A stretch of 13,137 nucleotides of DNA, taken from an uncultured Cellvibrio sp. Its GTDB lineage: Bacteria > Pseudomonadota > Gammaproteobacteria > Pseudomonadales > Cellvibrionaceae. Numbering within the stretch: position 1 is the first letter of the stretch; every line of letters begins with the position of its first letter. Under the pieces are notes generated by a model. That model saw only the letters and a program-made list of their open reading frames with translations. It made no database searches and was not told the DNA's origin. Both the position numbers and the translations under genes were made by a program. Where the stretch lies: NCBI GenBank assembly GCA_946482385.1, contig CAMLRI010000013.1:1-13137 (forward strand). The letters are read 5' to 3'. This document shows positions 7,276 through 13,137 of this stretch, in pieces.

Positions 7276-8895
7276 TCAACCCTGTAAATCGGCGAGCATG
7301 GCCTTGGCAAGTGCCTCGGCAACCTTGATGCCATCCACCCCCGCCGACAAGATGCCACCGGCATAGCCAGCCCCCTCGCCAGCCGGGAACAGGCCGCGGA
7401 TGTTGAGGCTTTGCAGCGTCTCGTGATCGCGGGTAATGCGCACCGGGGATGAGGTGCGGGTTTCTATACCGGTGAGCACCGCATCCTCCCGGTCAAAGCC
7501 GCGAATTTGCTTGCCAAAGGCGGGCAGCGCTTCGCGGATCGCCTCAATGGCATAAGCCGGCAGGGATGGGGCCAAATCGCCCAGGCGCACGCCTGGCTTA
7601 TAGGATGGCTCCACCTCGTCCCAAGCAGTCGACGCGCGGCCGCGAATAAAATCGCCCACCAGCTGGCCGGGAGCGCAGTAATCGCTGCCCCCCAGCTCAT
7701 AGGCGCGGGATTCCAACTGCTCCTGCAATTCCACGCCCGCCAAGGGGCCGCCGGGGAAATCCTGGGCCGGCTCAATTCCCACCACTATACCGGCATTGGC
7801 GTTGCGCTCGTTGCGCGAATACTGGCTCATGCCATTGGTAACAACCCGCTGCGGCTCGGAGGTGGCCGCCACTACGGTGCCGCCGGGGCACATGCAAAAG
7901 CTGTAGACGGCGCGGCCATTCTTGGCGTGGTAGACCAGCTTGTAATCCGCCGCCCCCAGTTGCGGGTGGCCGGCGTATTTGCCCAGGCGCACCTGGTCGA
8001 TTTGCGATTGCGGGTGCTCGATACGAAAGCCGATGGCAAAGGGTTTGGCTTCCATAAACACACCGCGCCCATGCAGCATGCGGAAGGTATCGCGGGAGCT
8101 ATGGCCCAGTGCCAACACCAGGTAACGGCTGTGAATCACCTCGCCATCCGCCAACTGCACACCGCTAACGCGGCCCTGGTCGATGAGCAAATCCGTGACC
8201 CGGCTTTCAAAAAGCACCTCGCCGCCCAGGCGTTTGATTTCCTCGCGCATGGCCGACACCACGCCCGTCAAACGAAAGGTGCCTATGTGCGGCTTGCTGA
8301 CATAGAGGATTTCCTCCGGCGCGCCGGCTTTAACAAACTCAGCCATGACTTTGCGGCCATAGAATTTCGGGTCCTTGATTTGGCTGTAGAGCTTGCCGTC
8401 GGAAAACAGCCCTGCCCCACCCTCGCCAAATTGCACGTTGGATTCCGGCGTTAACACCTTGTTGCGCCACAGCGCCCAGGTGTCTTTGGTGCGCTGGCGC
8501 ACTTCTTTACCGCGCTCCAGCACAATCGGCTTAAAACCCATTTGCGCCAGGATCAGCGCAGCAAATAAACCGCAGGGGCCAAAACCAACCACTAATGGCC
8601 GTTCGTGCAGTCCCTCCGGCGCATGTGCCACAGGGTAATAGCCTGTGTCGGGGGCGGGGCGCACGTGGTTGTCATCGGCAAAACGCTGCAAAATTTTTTC
8701 TTCGCCGCGAGCGCTCAGGTCGATGATGTAGACAAAGGTAATTTCACTGTTTTTTTTGCGCGCATCGTAACTGCGTTTAAAAACAGTAAAGTCGAGCAGG
8801 TCGGCATCCGCTATACCCAGGCGAGCCAGTATGGCAGTGCGCAGGGCCTCGGGCGGATGGTCGAGGGGCAAGGCAAGTTCGGTAATACGAATCAT
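7276..8895 (-). CDS. FAD-dependent oxidoreductase (COG2509-like), function unknown
   Basis: A 539-residue flavoprotein of the large, poorly characterised family annotated as NAD(P)/FAD-dependent dehydrogenases. An N-terminal domain of about 95 residues precedes a Rossmann dinucleotide fold: VVGFGPCGLFAALILAQMG (102-120) holds the GxGPxG ADP-binding turn and IVLERG (124-129) the acidic residue that binds the ribose. FGEGGAGLFSDGKL (156-169) is a signature of this family, and the C-terminal LFPAGEGAGYAGGILSAG segment closes the FAD site. No signal peptide or membrane helix is seen, so it is cytoplasmic. The ATG has AGGA 7 nt upstream. It follows rpe with an 86-bp gap and precedes the SpoU gene by 6 nt, suggesting one transcript. 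No substrate can be inferred. Confidence 0.88.
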   Translation of the reverse strand: MIRITELALPLDHPPEALRTAILARLGIADADLLDFTVFKRSYDARKKNSEITFVYIIDLSARGEEKILQRFADDNHVRPAPDTGYYPVAHAPEGLHERPLVVGFGPCGLFAALILAQMGFKPIVLERGKEVRQRTKDTWALWRNKVLTPESNVQFGEGGAGLFSDGKLYSQIKDPKFYGRKVMAEFVKAGAPEEILYVSKPHIGTFRLTGVVSAMREEIKRLGGEVLFESRVTDLLIDQGRVSGVQLADGEVIHSRYLVLALGHSSRDTFRMLHGRGVFMEAKPFAIGFRIEHPQSQIDQVRLGKYAGHPQLGAADYKLVYHAKNGRAVYSFCMCPGGTVVAATSEPQRVVTNGMSQYSRNERNANAGIVVGIEPAQDFPGGPLAGVELQEQLESRAYELGGSDYCAPGQLVGDFIRGRASTAWDEVEPSYKPGVRLGDLAPSLPAYAIEAIREALPAFGKQIRGFDREDAVLTGIETRTSSPVRITRDHETLQSLNIRGLFPAGEGAGYAGGILSAGVDGIKVAEALAKAMLADLQG

Positions 8896-8981
8896 GGGAG
8901 TATCCTGGCCGGCGTCACCGGCAGAGGTTTAAAAAAGCAGAAGGTTTACCAGCGATTGAACAATCCGTTACACCAAAGCCG

Positions 8982-9662
8982 CTACACCAGGGCCAACTGG
9001 GCGCGCATTTCGGCGATCACCTGCGCGTAATCGTCTGCACCAAAAATTGCCGAGCCAGCCACAAAGGTGTCGGCGCCGGCTTCGGCCACCGCGCGTATAT
9101 TGCCCAAACCAACACCACCATCAACCTCAAGGCGGGTGGCCAGTCCGGCACCGTCAATCAGCGCACGCGCTTCGCGCAGCTTGTCGAGCACATAGGGAAT
9201 AAACTGCTGGCCGCCAAAACCGGGGTTAACCGACATGAGCAACAGCATATCGAGCTTATCCATTACATGCTTGATCTGGTCGAGGGTACTGGCAGGGTTG
9301 AGCACCAGGCCGGCCTTGCAGCCCTTGCTTTTAATCAGCTGCAGGGAGCGATCGACATGGCGCGAGGCTTCGGGGTGGAAGGTGATATAGGTGGCGCCGG
9401 CATCGGCAAACTGGACAATCAGGTCATCCACCGGCTCCACCATTAAATGCACATCAATGGGCGCGCTGATGCCGTAGTTACGCAATGCCTTACACACCAT
9501 GGGGCCAAAGGTAAGGTTGGGCACATAGTGGTTATCCATCACATCAAAATGAACAATATCGGCACCGGCGGCGAGTACCTTTTCCACTTCCTCCCCCAAA
9601 CGGGCAAAATCGGCAGAAAGAATGGAGGGGGCTATTTTGAAATCGCGCTTAAAGTTCTGCAT
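8982..9662 (-). CDS. rpe: Ribulose-phosphate 3-epimerase
   Basis: A 226-residue (beta/alpha)8 enzyme that interconverts ribulose 5-phosphate and xylulose 5-phosphate in the pentose phosphate pathway. The N-terminal [16 protein letters not shown] (11-26) is diagnostic. Metal ligands and acid/base residues are in place: His38 and Asp40 in [18 protein letters not shown] (37-54), His72 in DVHLMV, and Asp181 in LEVDGGV. The phosphate loop is [11 protein letters not shown] (146-156) with AGSAIFG (202-208). Length is normal. The start Met, with only a weak GGA ribosome site, fits the usual N-terminus. In Pseudomonas rpe lies just upstream of gph and trpE; here the same neighbourhood is kept but gph is absent and two other genes stand between rpe and trpE. 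The gene is divergent from the DUF3530 gene. Confidence 0.97.
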   Translation of the reverse strand: MQNFKRDFKIAPSILSADFARLGEEVEKVLAAGADIVHFDVMDNHYVPNLTFGPMVCKALRNYGISAPIDVHLMVEPVDDLIVQFADAGATYITFHPEASRHVDRSLQLIKSKGCKAGLVLNPASTLDQIKHVMDKLDMLLLMSVNPGFGGQQFIPYVLDKLREARALIDGAGLATRLEVDGGVGLGNIRAVAEAGADTFVAGSAIFGADDYAQVIAEMRAQLALV

Positions 9663-9695
9663 AAAATGTCCGATTACCTGAAATTGTCCGCGTGC

Positions 9696-9726
9696 ATTTT
9701 ACCCTGCGCCACGCAGGCTTTCGCAA
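9696..9726 (-). promoter_or_regulatory. Candidate promoter for rpe
   Basis: On the minus strand TTGCGA (9726-9721, 4 of 6) and TAAAAT (9701-9696, 5 of 6) with a long 19-bp spacer, about 34 nt before the rpe ATG. The -10 is good and the position sensible. The spacer contains a perfect inverted repeat (9703-9717). Confidence 0.35.
9703..9717. repeat. Perfect 6-bp inverted repeat in the rpe/DUF3530 divergent region
   Basis: CCTGCG-CCA-CGCAGG, a 15-bp dyad that sits between the candidate -35 and -10 of the rpe promoter. It could be an operator or a small hairpin. No T-run follows on either strand, so it is not a terminator. Confidence 0.45.
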
Positions 9727-9748
9727 CCCACAGGAAAAGATAACGCCA

Positions 9749-10918
9749 ATGAAGCACTCCTCGCGCTTACCAGCCCAGCTAGTCACCCTGTTGTTGTGGA
9801 ACTTGGCGATATTTTCCACCCACCTCCAGGCACAGGATCCAAACCAGAAGGCTCCCAGCGAGGAAGCCGCAACTGCGCCAGCACCCGATGCAGCAACAGC
9901 CCCTGCGGCCACCACTGCAAACGCCCCCAGCAGTGCCGCCAACGCCTCGGTTAGTGACCGCCGCCTGCGCCCCAAGCAGTTGCTGGCCGAAGCCCTGGCC
10001 GATGAAAGCCATTGGCTGGACACCAGTGAAGGCAAGATTTTGGTACTTTACCGCCCCACCCAAGCCAGGGTGACCAAGGGGGCACTCCTGCTGCTCCATG
10101 CGGCGGAAGATCCGCAATCCTGGCCACCCGAGCTGGAAAACCTGCGCCAAAATTTACCCTTGCACGGCTGGGAAACCCTGGCAGTTACCCTGCCCCAGGC
10201 TTACCCACCCGCGCCGCCCGAGCGGGAAATCACCAGCGCGGCAACAACTGCTGAAGCTATAGCTGAGGGCGAAGCGGCCAGCCAAGATCCAACCGCCACC
10301 CCAGCCCCAACAGCCGCCCCCCCAGAAACAACCACCCCAGTGGAGCCACCTCCTGCGGAGGCCAGCCCGGCAGAGGCAAGCGCCAGCAGTAGCCAAGCCA
10401 GCCGCCCCACCCCCATCGCCCGCGAGCAACTCATCAAAGCCTATTTGTTGGCCGCCCTGGCATTCCTCAATGAAAAAGGCCAATTCAACCTGGTGGTGCT
10501 GGTGGACAACAGTTCACTTTACTGGACCATGCAGCTGCTCAGCCCATCCATCAAGCCCAATCGCCTGGACCCCAATACGGTGGATGGGCCATTACAGGCA
10601 CTGGTAATCACCAACCTGCAAGCACAAGAGCCGCTCAGCAAAGCCGAACTGGAAGCCAGCCTCAACCAGGCGCAGTTGCCGGTAATGGACATCTTTTTTG
10701 CCCCAGCGGATATCCAACAAAAAATTCAGCGCAAACACCACAAGGCGGCAGCCATGCGTAACAAATTGGGCTATTACCAACAGGTTCAACTGGACAACCA
10801 CCCCAAAGTGGTCGAGGAAGATCAAGCCAGCTTTCTGCTGGCGCGGGTGCGGGGGTTTATGGAGAAAAAAGCCAGGGGTACAGAAATAAAATCGACAAAA
10901 CAAAACGGGGCACCCTAG
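9749..10918 (+). CDS. Exported DUF3530 family protein, alpha/beta-hydrolase-like
   Basis: A 389-residue protein of unknown function. The frame is open from 9692, but the ATG at 9749 is chosen because a signal peptide follows at once: basic start, hydrophobic LVTLLLWNLAIF (11-22), and a plausible cleavage after Gln-Ala (about 28). AGGA lies upstream, though at a rather long 13 nt. After a Pro/Ala/Thr-rich linker (about 30-68) comes the DUF3530 region: LLAEALADESHWL, GALLLLHAAEDPQSWP (111-126), and HGWETLAVTLPQ (139-150). It is then interrupted by a second low-complexity stretch rich in Pro, Ala, Thr and Ser (about 152-223) and resumes with FNLVVLVDNSSLYWT (246-260). At the place expected for the nucleophile elbow there is VDNSSLY, not GxSxG, so hydrolase activity is doubtful. 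It probably acts in the periplasm. The gene stands alone, divergent from rpe, and its stop codon lies inside a terminator hairpin. Confidence 0.82.
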   Translation: MKHSSRLPAQLVTLLLWNLAIFSTHLQAQDPNQKAPSEEAATAPAPDAATAPAATTANAPSSAANASVSDRRLRPKQLLAEALADESHWLDTSEGKILVLYRPTQARVTKGALLLLHAAEDPQSWPPELENLRQNLPLHGWETLAVTLPQAYPPAPPEREITSAATTAEAIAEGEAASQDPTATPAPTAAPPETTTPVEPPPAEASPAEASASSSQASRPTPIAREQLIKAYLLAALAFLNEKGQFNLVVLVDNSSLYWTMQLLSPSIKPNRLDPNTVDGPLQALVITNLQAQEPLSKAELEASLNQAQLPVMDIFFAPADIQQKIQRKHHKAAAMRNKLGYYQQVQLDNHPKVVEEDQASFLLARVRGFMEKKARGTEIKSTKQNGAP

Positions 10919-10927
10919 GGCGCCCCG
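10906..10927. terminator. Bidirectional hairpin terminator between DUF3530 and DTW genes
   Basis: CGGGGC (10906-10911) pairs with GCCCCG (10922-10927), with a further CCC/GGG inside. On the minus strand it is followed by TTTTGTTTTG, a good terminator for the DTW gene. On the plus strand the flank CTGTTCCTTTT is weaker. The TAG of the DUF3530 gene (10916-10918) lies at the hairpin tip. Confidence 0.75.
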
Positions 10928-11083
10928 CTGTTCCTTTTACCCGGCACTGATGCTGAGGAATCAACACATCACTACCGCCAGCTTCCTGCTAAATTAGTCG
11001 CTTCCTTTGACCCTGCTTGGTCGACTCTGCATCCCTACAACCTCCCTGTGATGCTCATTATGGGCAAGTCCCCCTGGGCAATA

Positions 11084-11122
11084 TAGTCGTCAAGATCGGT
11101 AAATCTTGTAGGAAATCGACTA
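11084..11122. repeat. Nested inverted repeat in the DUF3530-DTW intergenic region
   Basis: TAGTCG (11084-11089) and CGACTA (11117-11122) enclose CAAGAT (11091-11096) and ATCTTG (11103-11108) around a CGGTAA loop. This gives a 6+6 bp stem with a 1-nt and an 8-nt bulge. It lies just past the DTW gene end, in its likely 3' untranslated region. No T-run follows. The rest of the roughly 220-base gap (10928-11145) shows nothing I recognise. Confidence 0.4.
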
Positions 11123-11145
11123 CAGTCAACGCCAGCCACAGCGAC

Positions 11146-11901
11146 CTAGGGCGCAGACAACAGCCTCGGGGAGCGCAACAGCGCCAAACGCTCATGGGCC
11201 TCACCTACAGCCGGGTTATAACAACCCCGGGTGGCCAGATAGTGCTGGTTAAATACCTGGAAATAATCCATCAAGCCCTGTGCAACCGCCTCTTCCTGCG
11301 CCAAGCGCAGGCACAGTGCCGCCGCCTCGGCCGTGGACACATAGTGATCCTGATGGGATTTACGCACGGCATAGGCCGCCGCATCCACCGCTGGCAGCTG
11401 TACGCAGGGCACAGCATCCAACCAGCGGCTTAAATGGAACATGCGCCCACTTTGCTTCCAGGTGCCATCGAGCAAAATAAAGGTGAGGATACGGCCATCA
11501 TCCGGCAAGCTGGTGACCAACTGGCGGCGGTTGGCGGCCACTTCGGCCGCCTCCACCGGAAAAACCACCAGGCATAAACGCTGCGGGTCGGCCAGCAACG
11601 CCAGTAATTCCACATCGGCATCTGTGCGGCTCCAACAAAACACATGGGTTTGCTGTGGCAATACATCCGCCAGCAAGCGCCCGGTATTGGTTGGTTTAAA
11701 CACCTCATCGCGGTGCATCAAGAGCACAAACTCACAGCGGCTATGTAGTGCCGGGCACCAGGGGCAAATACAGGCATAAACAGCCAACTGGCACCGCTCG
11801 CAGCGCTCCACCGATTTACCGCGCGCCAAAAATTCCCGCGTCGATTCGGCCAAGCGGCGCAGGCGCAAGCGTTGATACTGATTAATAAAAGCATCGCTCA
11901 T
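11146..11901 (-). CDS. DTW-domain protein, tRNA-uridine aminocarboxypropyltransferase family
   Basis: A 251-residue protein of the DTW family, whose studied member in E. coli, TapT (YfiP), transfers the 3-amino-3-carboxypropyl group of S-adenosylmethionine to uridine 47 of tRNA. Seen here: the cysteine cluster CERCQLAVYACICPWC (34-49), LLMHRDEVFKPTNTGRLL (60-77) matching the family's substrate-binding segment, the name-giving motif region LLDGTWKQSGRMF (143-155, DGTW instead of DTW), YAVRKSHQDHYVSTAEA (177-193), and the C-terminal YLATRGCYNP. The frame extends upstream to 12054, but that part would run through a terminator and the tRNA gene, so the ATG at 11901 is preferred even though its ribosome site is weak. 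The gene lies behind a strong terminator and so needs its own promoter, which I could not place. Specificity (TapT-like or other) is inferred only from family. Confidence 0.85.
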   Translation of the reverse strand: MSDAFINQYQRLRLRRLAESTREFLARGKSVERCERCQLAVYACICPWCPALHSRCEFVLLMHRDEVFKPTNTGRLLADVLPQQTHVFCWSRTDADVELLALLADPQRLCLVVFPVEAAEVAANRRQLVTSLPDDGRILTFILLDGTWKQSGRMFHLSRWLDAVPCVQLPAVDAAAYAVRKSHQDHYVSTAEAAALCLRLAQEEAVAQGLMDYFQVFNQHYLATRGCYNPAVGEAHERLALLRSPRLLSAP

Positions 11902-11954
11902 GAATTTGCGAACCCAAAAGAAAACGCCGCTATTGCGTGCCACAAAATGCACAA

Positions 11955-11986
11955 ACAAAAAACCCGCATTGCTGCGGGTTTTTTGT
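11955..11986. terminator. Strong bidirectional terminator after tRNA-Leu
   Basis: A perfect 14-bp stem (ACAAAAAACCCGCA with TGCGGGTTTTTTGT) around a 4-nt loop, with T-rich flanks in both directions. It closes the tpiA-secG-tRNA-Leu transcript 33 nt after the tRNA 3' end and isolates the DTW gene. Confidence 0.93.
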
Positions 11987-12019
11987 ACGTGTCGAATTGT
12001 CTTTAACTCTAACAACGAT

Positions 12020-12104
12020 TGGTGCCCTGGGCCGGACTCGAACCGGCACGGCATTCGCCACTACCACCTCAAGATAGCGTGTCTACCAATTCCACCACCG
12101 GGGC
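12020..12104 (-). tRNA. tRNA-Leu, anticodon GAG
   Basis: An 85-nt class II tRNA with encoded CCA. The anticodon arm reads CTATC-TTGAGGT-GGTAG, giving anticodon GAG (leucine codons CUU/CUC). The D arm (GTG/CAC), a short variable arm (GGC-GAAT-GCC) and a perfect T arm (GCCGG-TTCGAGT-CCGGC) are all present, and the body closely resembles E. coli tRNA-Leu(GAG). The acceptor stem GCCCCGG/CCAGGGC pairs except for C5-A68. It lies 14 nt after the secG stop, an arrangement shared with E. coli (secG-leuU) and Pseudomonas, so it is probably cut from the secG transcript. Confidence 0.95.
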
Positions 12105-12118
12105 TAAACTTTTTACTC

Positions 12119-12511
12119 TTACTCTGACTGAGTTGAACTCGGAACATCTGCAGCTGGTACATCGGCCGCAGGAACTTCTGCAGCGGGGATTTCTGTCGCG
12201 GCAGGAACATCTGTGGCGGGCGCAACAGGAACTTCTTGCTGCACAGCAGGAACAACCAAACCTTCGGTCGCCACTTTTGAATGATTTTTGGCTATTACAG
12301 CCAAACCAAAACTGGTGCAGAAAAATACTGTGGCCAAAATCCAAGTGGCACGGGTAAAGAAATTGCCACTGCCCTCGCTACCAAACACGGTTTGCGAAGC
12401 GCCCGAACCAAAGGCAGCACCCATGGCTGCGCCCTTACCTTGTTGCACCAACACCAGGCCCACAATAATCAAAGCGGTCAAGGCGTGAATCACTAATACA
12501 AAAGTTTCCAT
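12119..12511 (-). CDS. secG: Preprotein translocase subunit SecG
   Basis: A 130-residue inner-membrane protein, the auxiliary third subunit of the SecYEG export channel. Two membrane helices are visible (about 3-22 and 55-74), joined by the cytoplasmic loop QQGKGAAMGAAFGSGASQTV (23-42), and GSEGSGNFFTR (44-54), the SecG signature. The C-terminal tail (about 85-130) is longer than in E. coli SecG (110 residues) and consists of degenerate Pro-Ala-Ala-acidic-Val repeats, three of them in tandem (PAAEV, PAADV, PAADV at 109-123). A GAG ribosome site lies about 7 nt before the ATG. It follows tpiA by 35 bp and precedes tRNA-Leu by 14 nt, the order usual in Pseudomonas-type genomes. Confidence 0.95.
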   Translation of the reverse strand: METFVLVIHALTALIIVGLVLVQQGKGAAMGAAFGSGASQTVFGSEGSGNFFTRATWILATVFFCTSFGLAVIAKNHSKVATEGLVVPAVQQEVPVAPATDVPAATEIPAAEVPAADVPAADVPSSTQSE

Positions 12512-12546
12512 TGCTGATCTCGTCGAGTTTAATCAGTCAGTGCCAG

Positions 12547-13137
12547 CTAGTTAGCCGCTGCACATATGGCGATAAATTCTTCAGCGTCGAGCGACGCACC
12601 ACCCAACAAAGCACCATCTATGTCAGGTATGGCAAACAGTTCCTGGGCGTTATGGGCCTTAACACTGCCGCCGTATAAAATTCTTACTTGCTGCGCTAAC
12701 TTGCCCAAGCGCTGGCGAATAAAACCATGCACTTCGGCCGCTTGCGCCGGGGTTGCCGTTTTGCCTGTACCTACAGCCCAAACTGGCTCGTAAGCAATAA
12801 CTGCATTGGCAAACGCATCCAGGCCTACTACATCCAGAACAGCAGATAATTGCTTATCTATAACTTCCAGATGCTGCCCCTGATCGCGCATTTCCAGGGA
12901 CTCGCCGACACAGAGTATGGGAATCAACCCAGCACTTTGTGCAGCTACAAATTTACGCGCTACGCGCGCGTCGGTTTCACCCTGAATTCGGCGGCGCTCA
13001 TTGTGACCGATTATCACAAATTTGCAATCCATATCTGCCAGCATTTGCGCAGACACTTCACCGGTTAACGCGCCCTTTTCTTCCTCGTTTACATTTTGTG
13101 CACCCAGCTCCAAAGTCGAGCTGGCGATCATGTCGCG
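12547..13137 (-). CDS. tpiA: Triosephosphate isomerase, C-terminal part (5' end outside window)
   Basis: The last 196 codons are present, open at the right edge. The enzyme interconverts dihydroxyacetone phosphate and glyceraldehyde 3-phosphate. Motifs in order: LELGAQNVNEEEKGALTGEV, VIIGHNERRR carrying the catalytic His (His95 of the standard numbering), CVGE, AYEPVWAVGTGKTATP with the catalytic Glu and the mobile loop 6, the phosphate-binding YGGSV, and LLGGASLDAEEF. The residue after the catalytic His is Asn (AAT, 13002-13000) where almost all family members have Ser. All else looks normal, and nothing suggests a pseudogene. An internal ATG at 13131 is not the start, because the conserved frame continues to the window edge. 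It is first of the tpiA-secG-tRNA-Leu unit. Confidence 0.96.
   Translation of the reverse strand, partial: RDMIASSTLELGAQNVNEEEKGALTGEVSAQMLADMDCKFVIIGHNERRRIQGETDARVARKFVAAQSAGLIPILCVGESLEMRDQGQHLEVIDKQLSAVLDVVGLDAFANAVIAYEPVWAVGTGKTATPAQAAEVHGFIRQRLGKLAQQVRILYGGSVKAHNAQELFAIPDIDGALLGGASLDAEEFIAICAAAN

Noticed and set aside
7507..8454. Open frame of 315 codons on the plus strand, antisense to the FAD oxidoreductase gene
   Set aside because: It mirrors a well-supported gene with clear FAD motifs, has no recognisable domain, and is explained by GC-rich third codon positions.
11902..12054. Upstream extension of the DTW frame
   Set aside because: It would translate through a perfect 14-bp terminator stem and into the tRNA-Leu gene; the family homology begins after 11901.
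13003..13019. TGTGA...TCACA palindrome resembling a Crp site
   Set aside because: The half-sites are 7 bp apart instead of 6 and lie within the conserved coding sequence of tpiA.
1..13137. Search for mobile elements, CRISPR arrays, toxin-antitoxin or defence genes
   Set aside because: No transposase, integrase, terminal repeats, regularly spaced repeats or defence-type domains were found; nearly all sequence is accounted for by conserved housekeeping genes.

Overview
The window looks like a chromosomal housekeeping segment of a gammaproteobacterium close to Pseudomonas, most plausibly a Cellvibrio-type member of the Cellvibrionales. This rests on protein similarity (Crp, TrpE, Rpe, SecG and TpiA all read like Pseudomonas-type versions) and on gene order (crp beside trpC, rpe near trpE, tpiA-secG-tRNA-Leu). 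Genus assignment is an inference. I see no phage, IS element, CRISPR array or defence locus.

Layout, left to right. The 3' end of crp (+) ends at a bidirectional terminator and faces a membrane-bound GGDEF diguanylate cyclase (-). Behind it lies the tryptophan cluster on the minus strand, read trpE-trpG-trpD-trpC: trpE and trpG overlap by 4 nt, and trpC ends at a clear intrinsic terminator. These genes cover chorismate to anthranilate, phosphoribosyl-anthranilate and the indole-glycerol-phosphate step; trpF, trpB and trpA are not in the window. Upstream of trpE is a 319-base non-genic stretch with a candidate promoter, a possible short leader ORF and a hairpin followed by a T-rich run.

Further right, still minus strand, come a SpoU/TrmH-type RNA methyltransferase, a large FAD-dependent oxidoreductase and rpe. 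A divergent plus-strand gene encodes an exported DUF3530 protein with Pro/Ala/Thr-rich linkers. It converges on a minus-strand DTW-domain protein (tRNA aminocarboxypropyltransferase family). The last block, minus strand, is tpiA (5' end outside the window), secG and tRNA-Leu(GAG), closed by a strong bidirectional hairpin.

I did not find a clearly new biological system. The observations most worth following are: the trp cluster is contiguous here, although in P. aeruginosa trpE and trpGDC are separated by the pyocin region; the trpE leader may be regulatory; TpiA has Asn where the near-universal Ser follows the catalytic His; and tRNA-Leu has a C-A mismatch in its acceptor stem.
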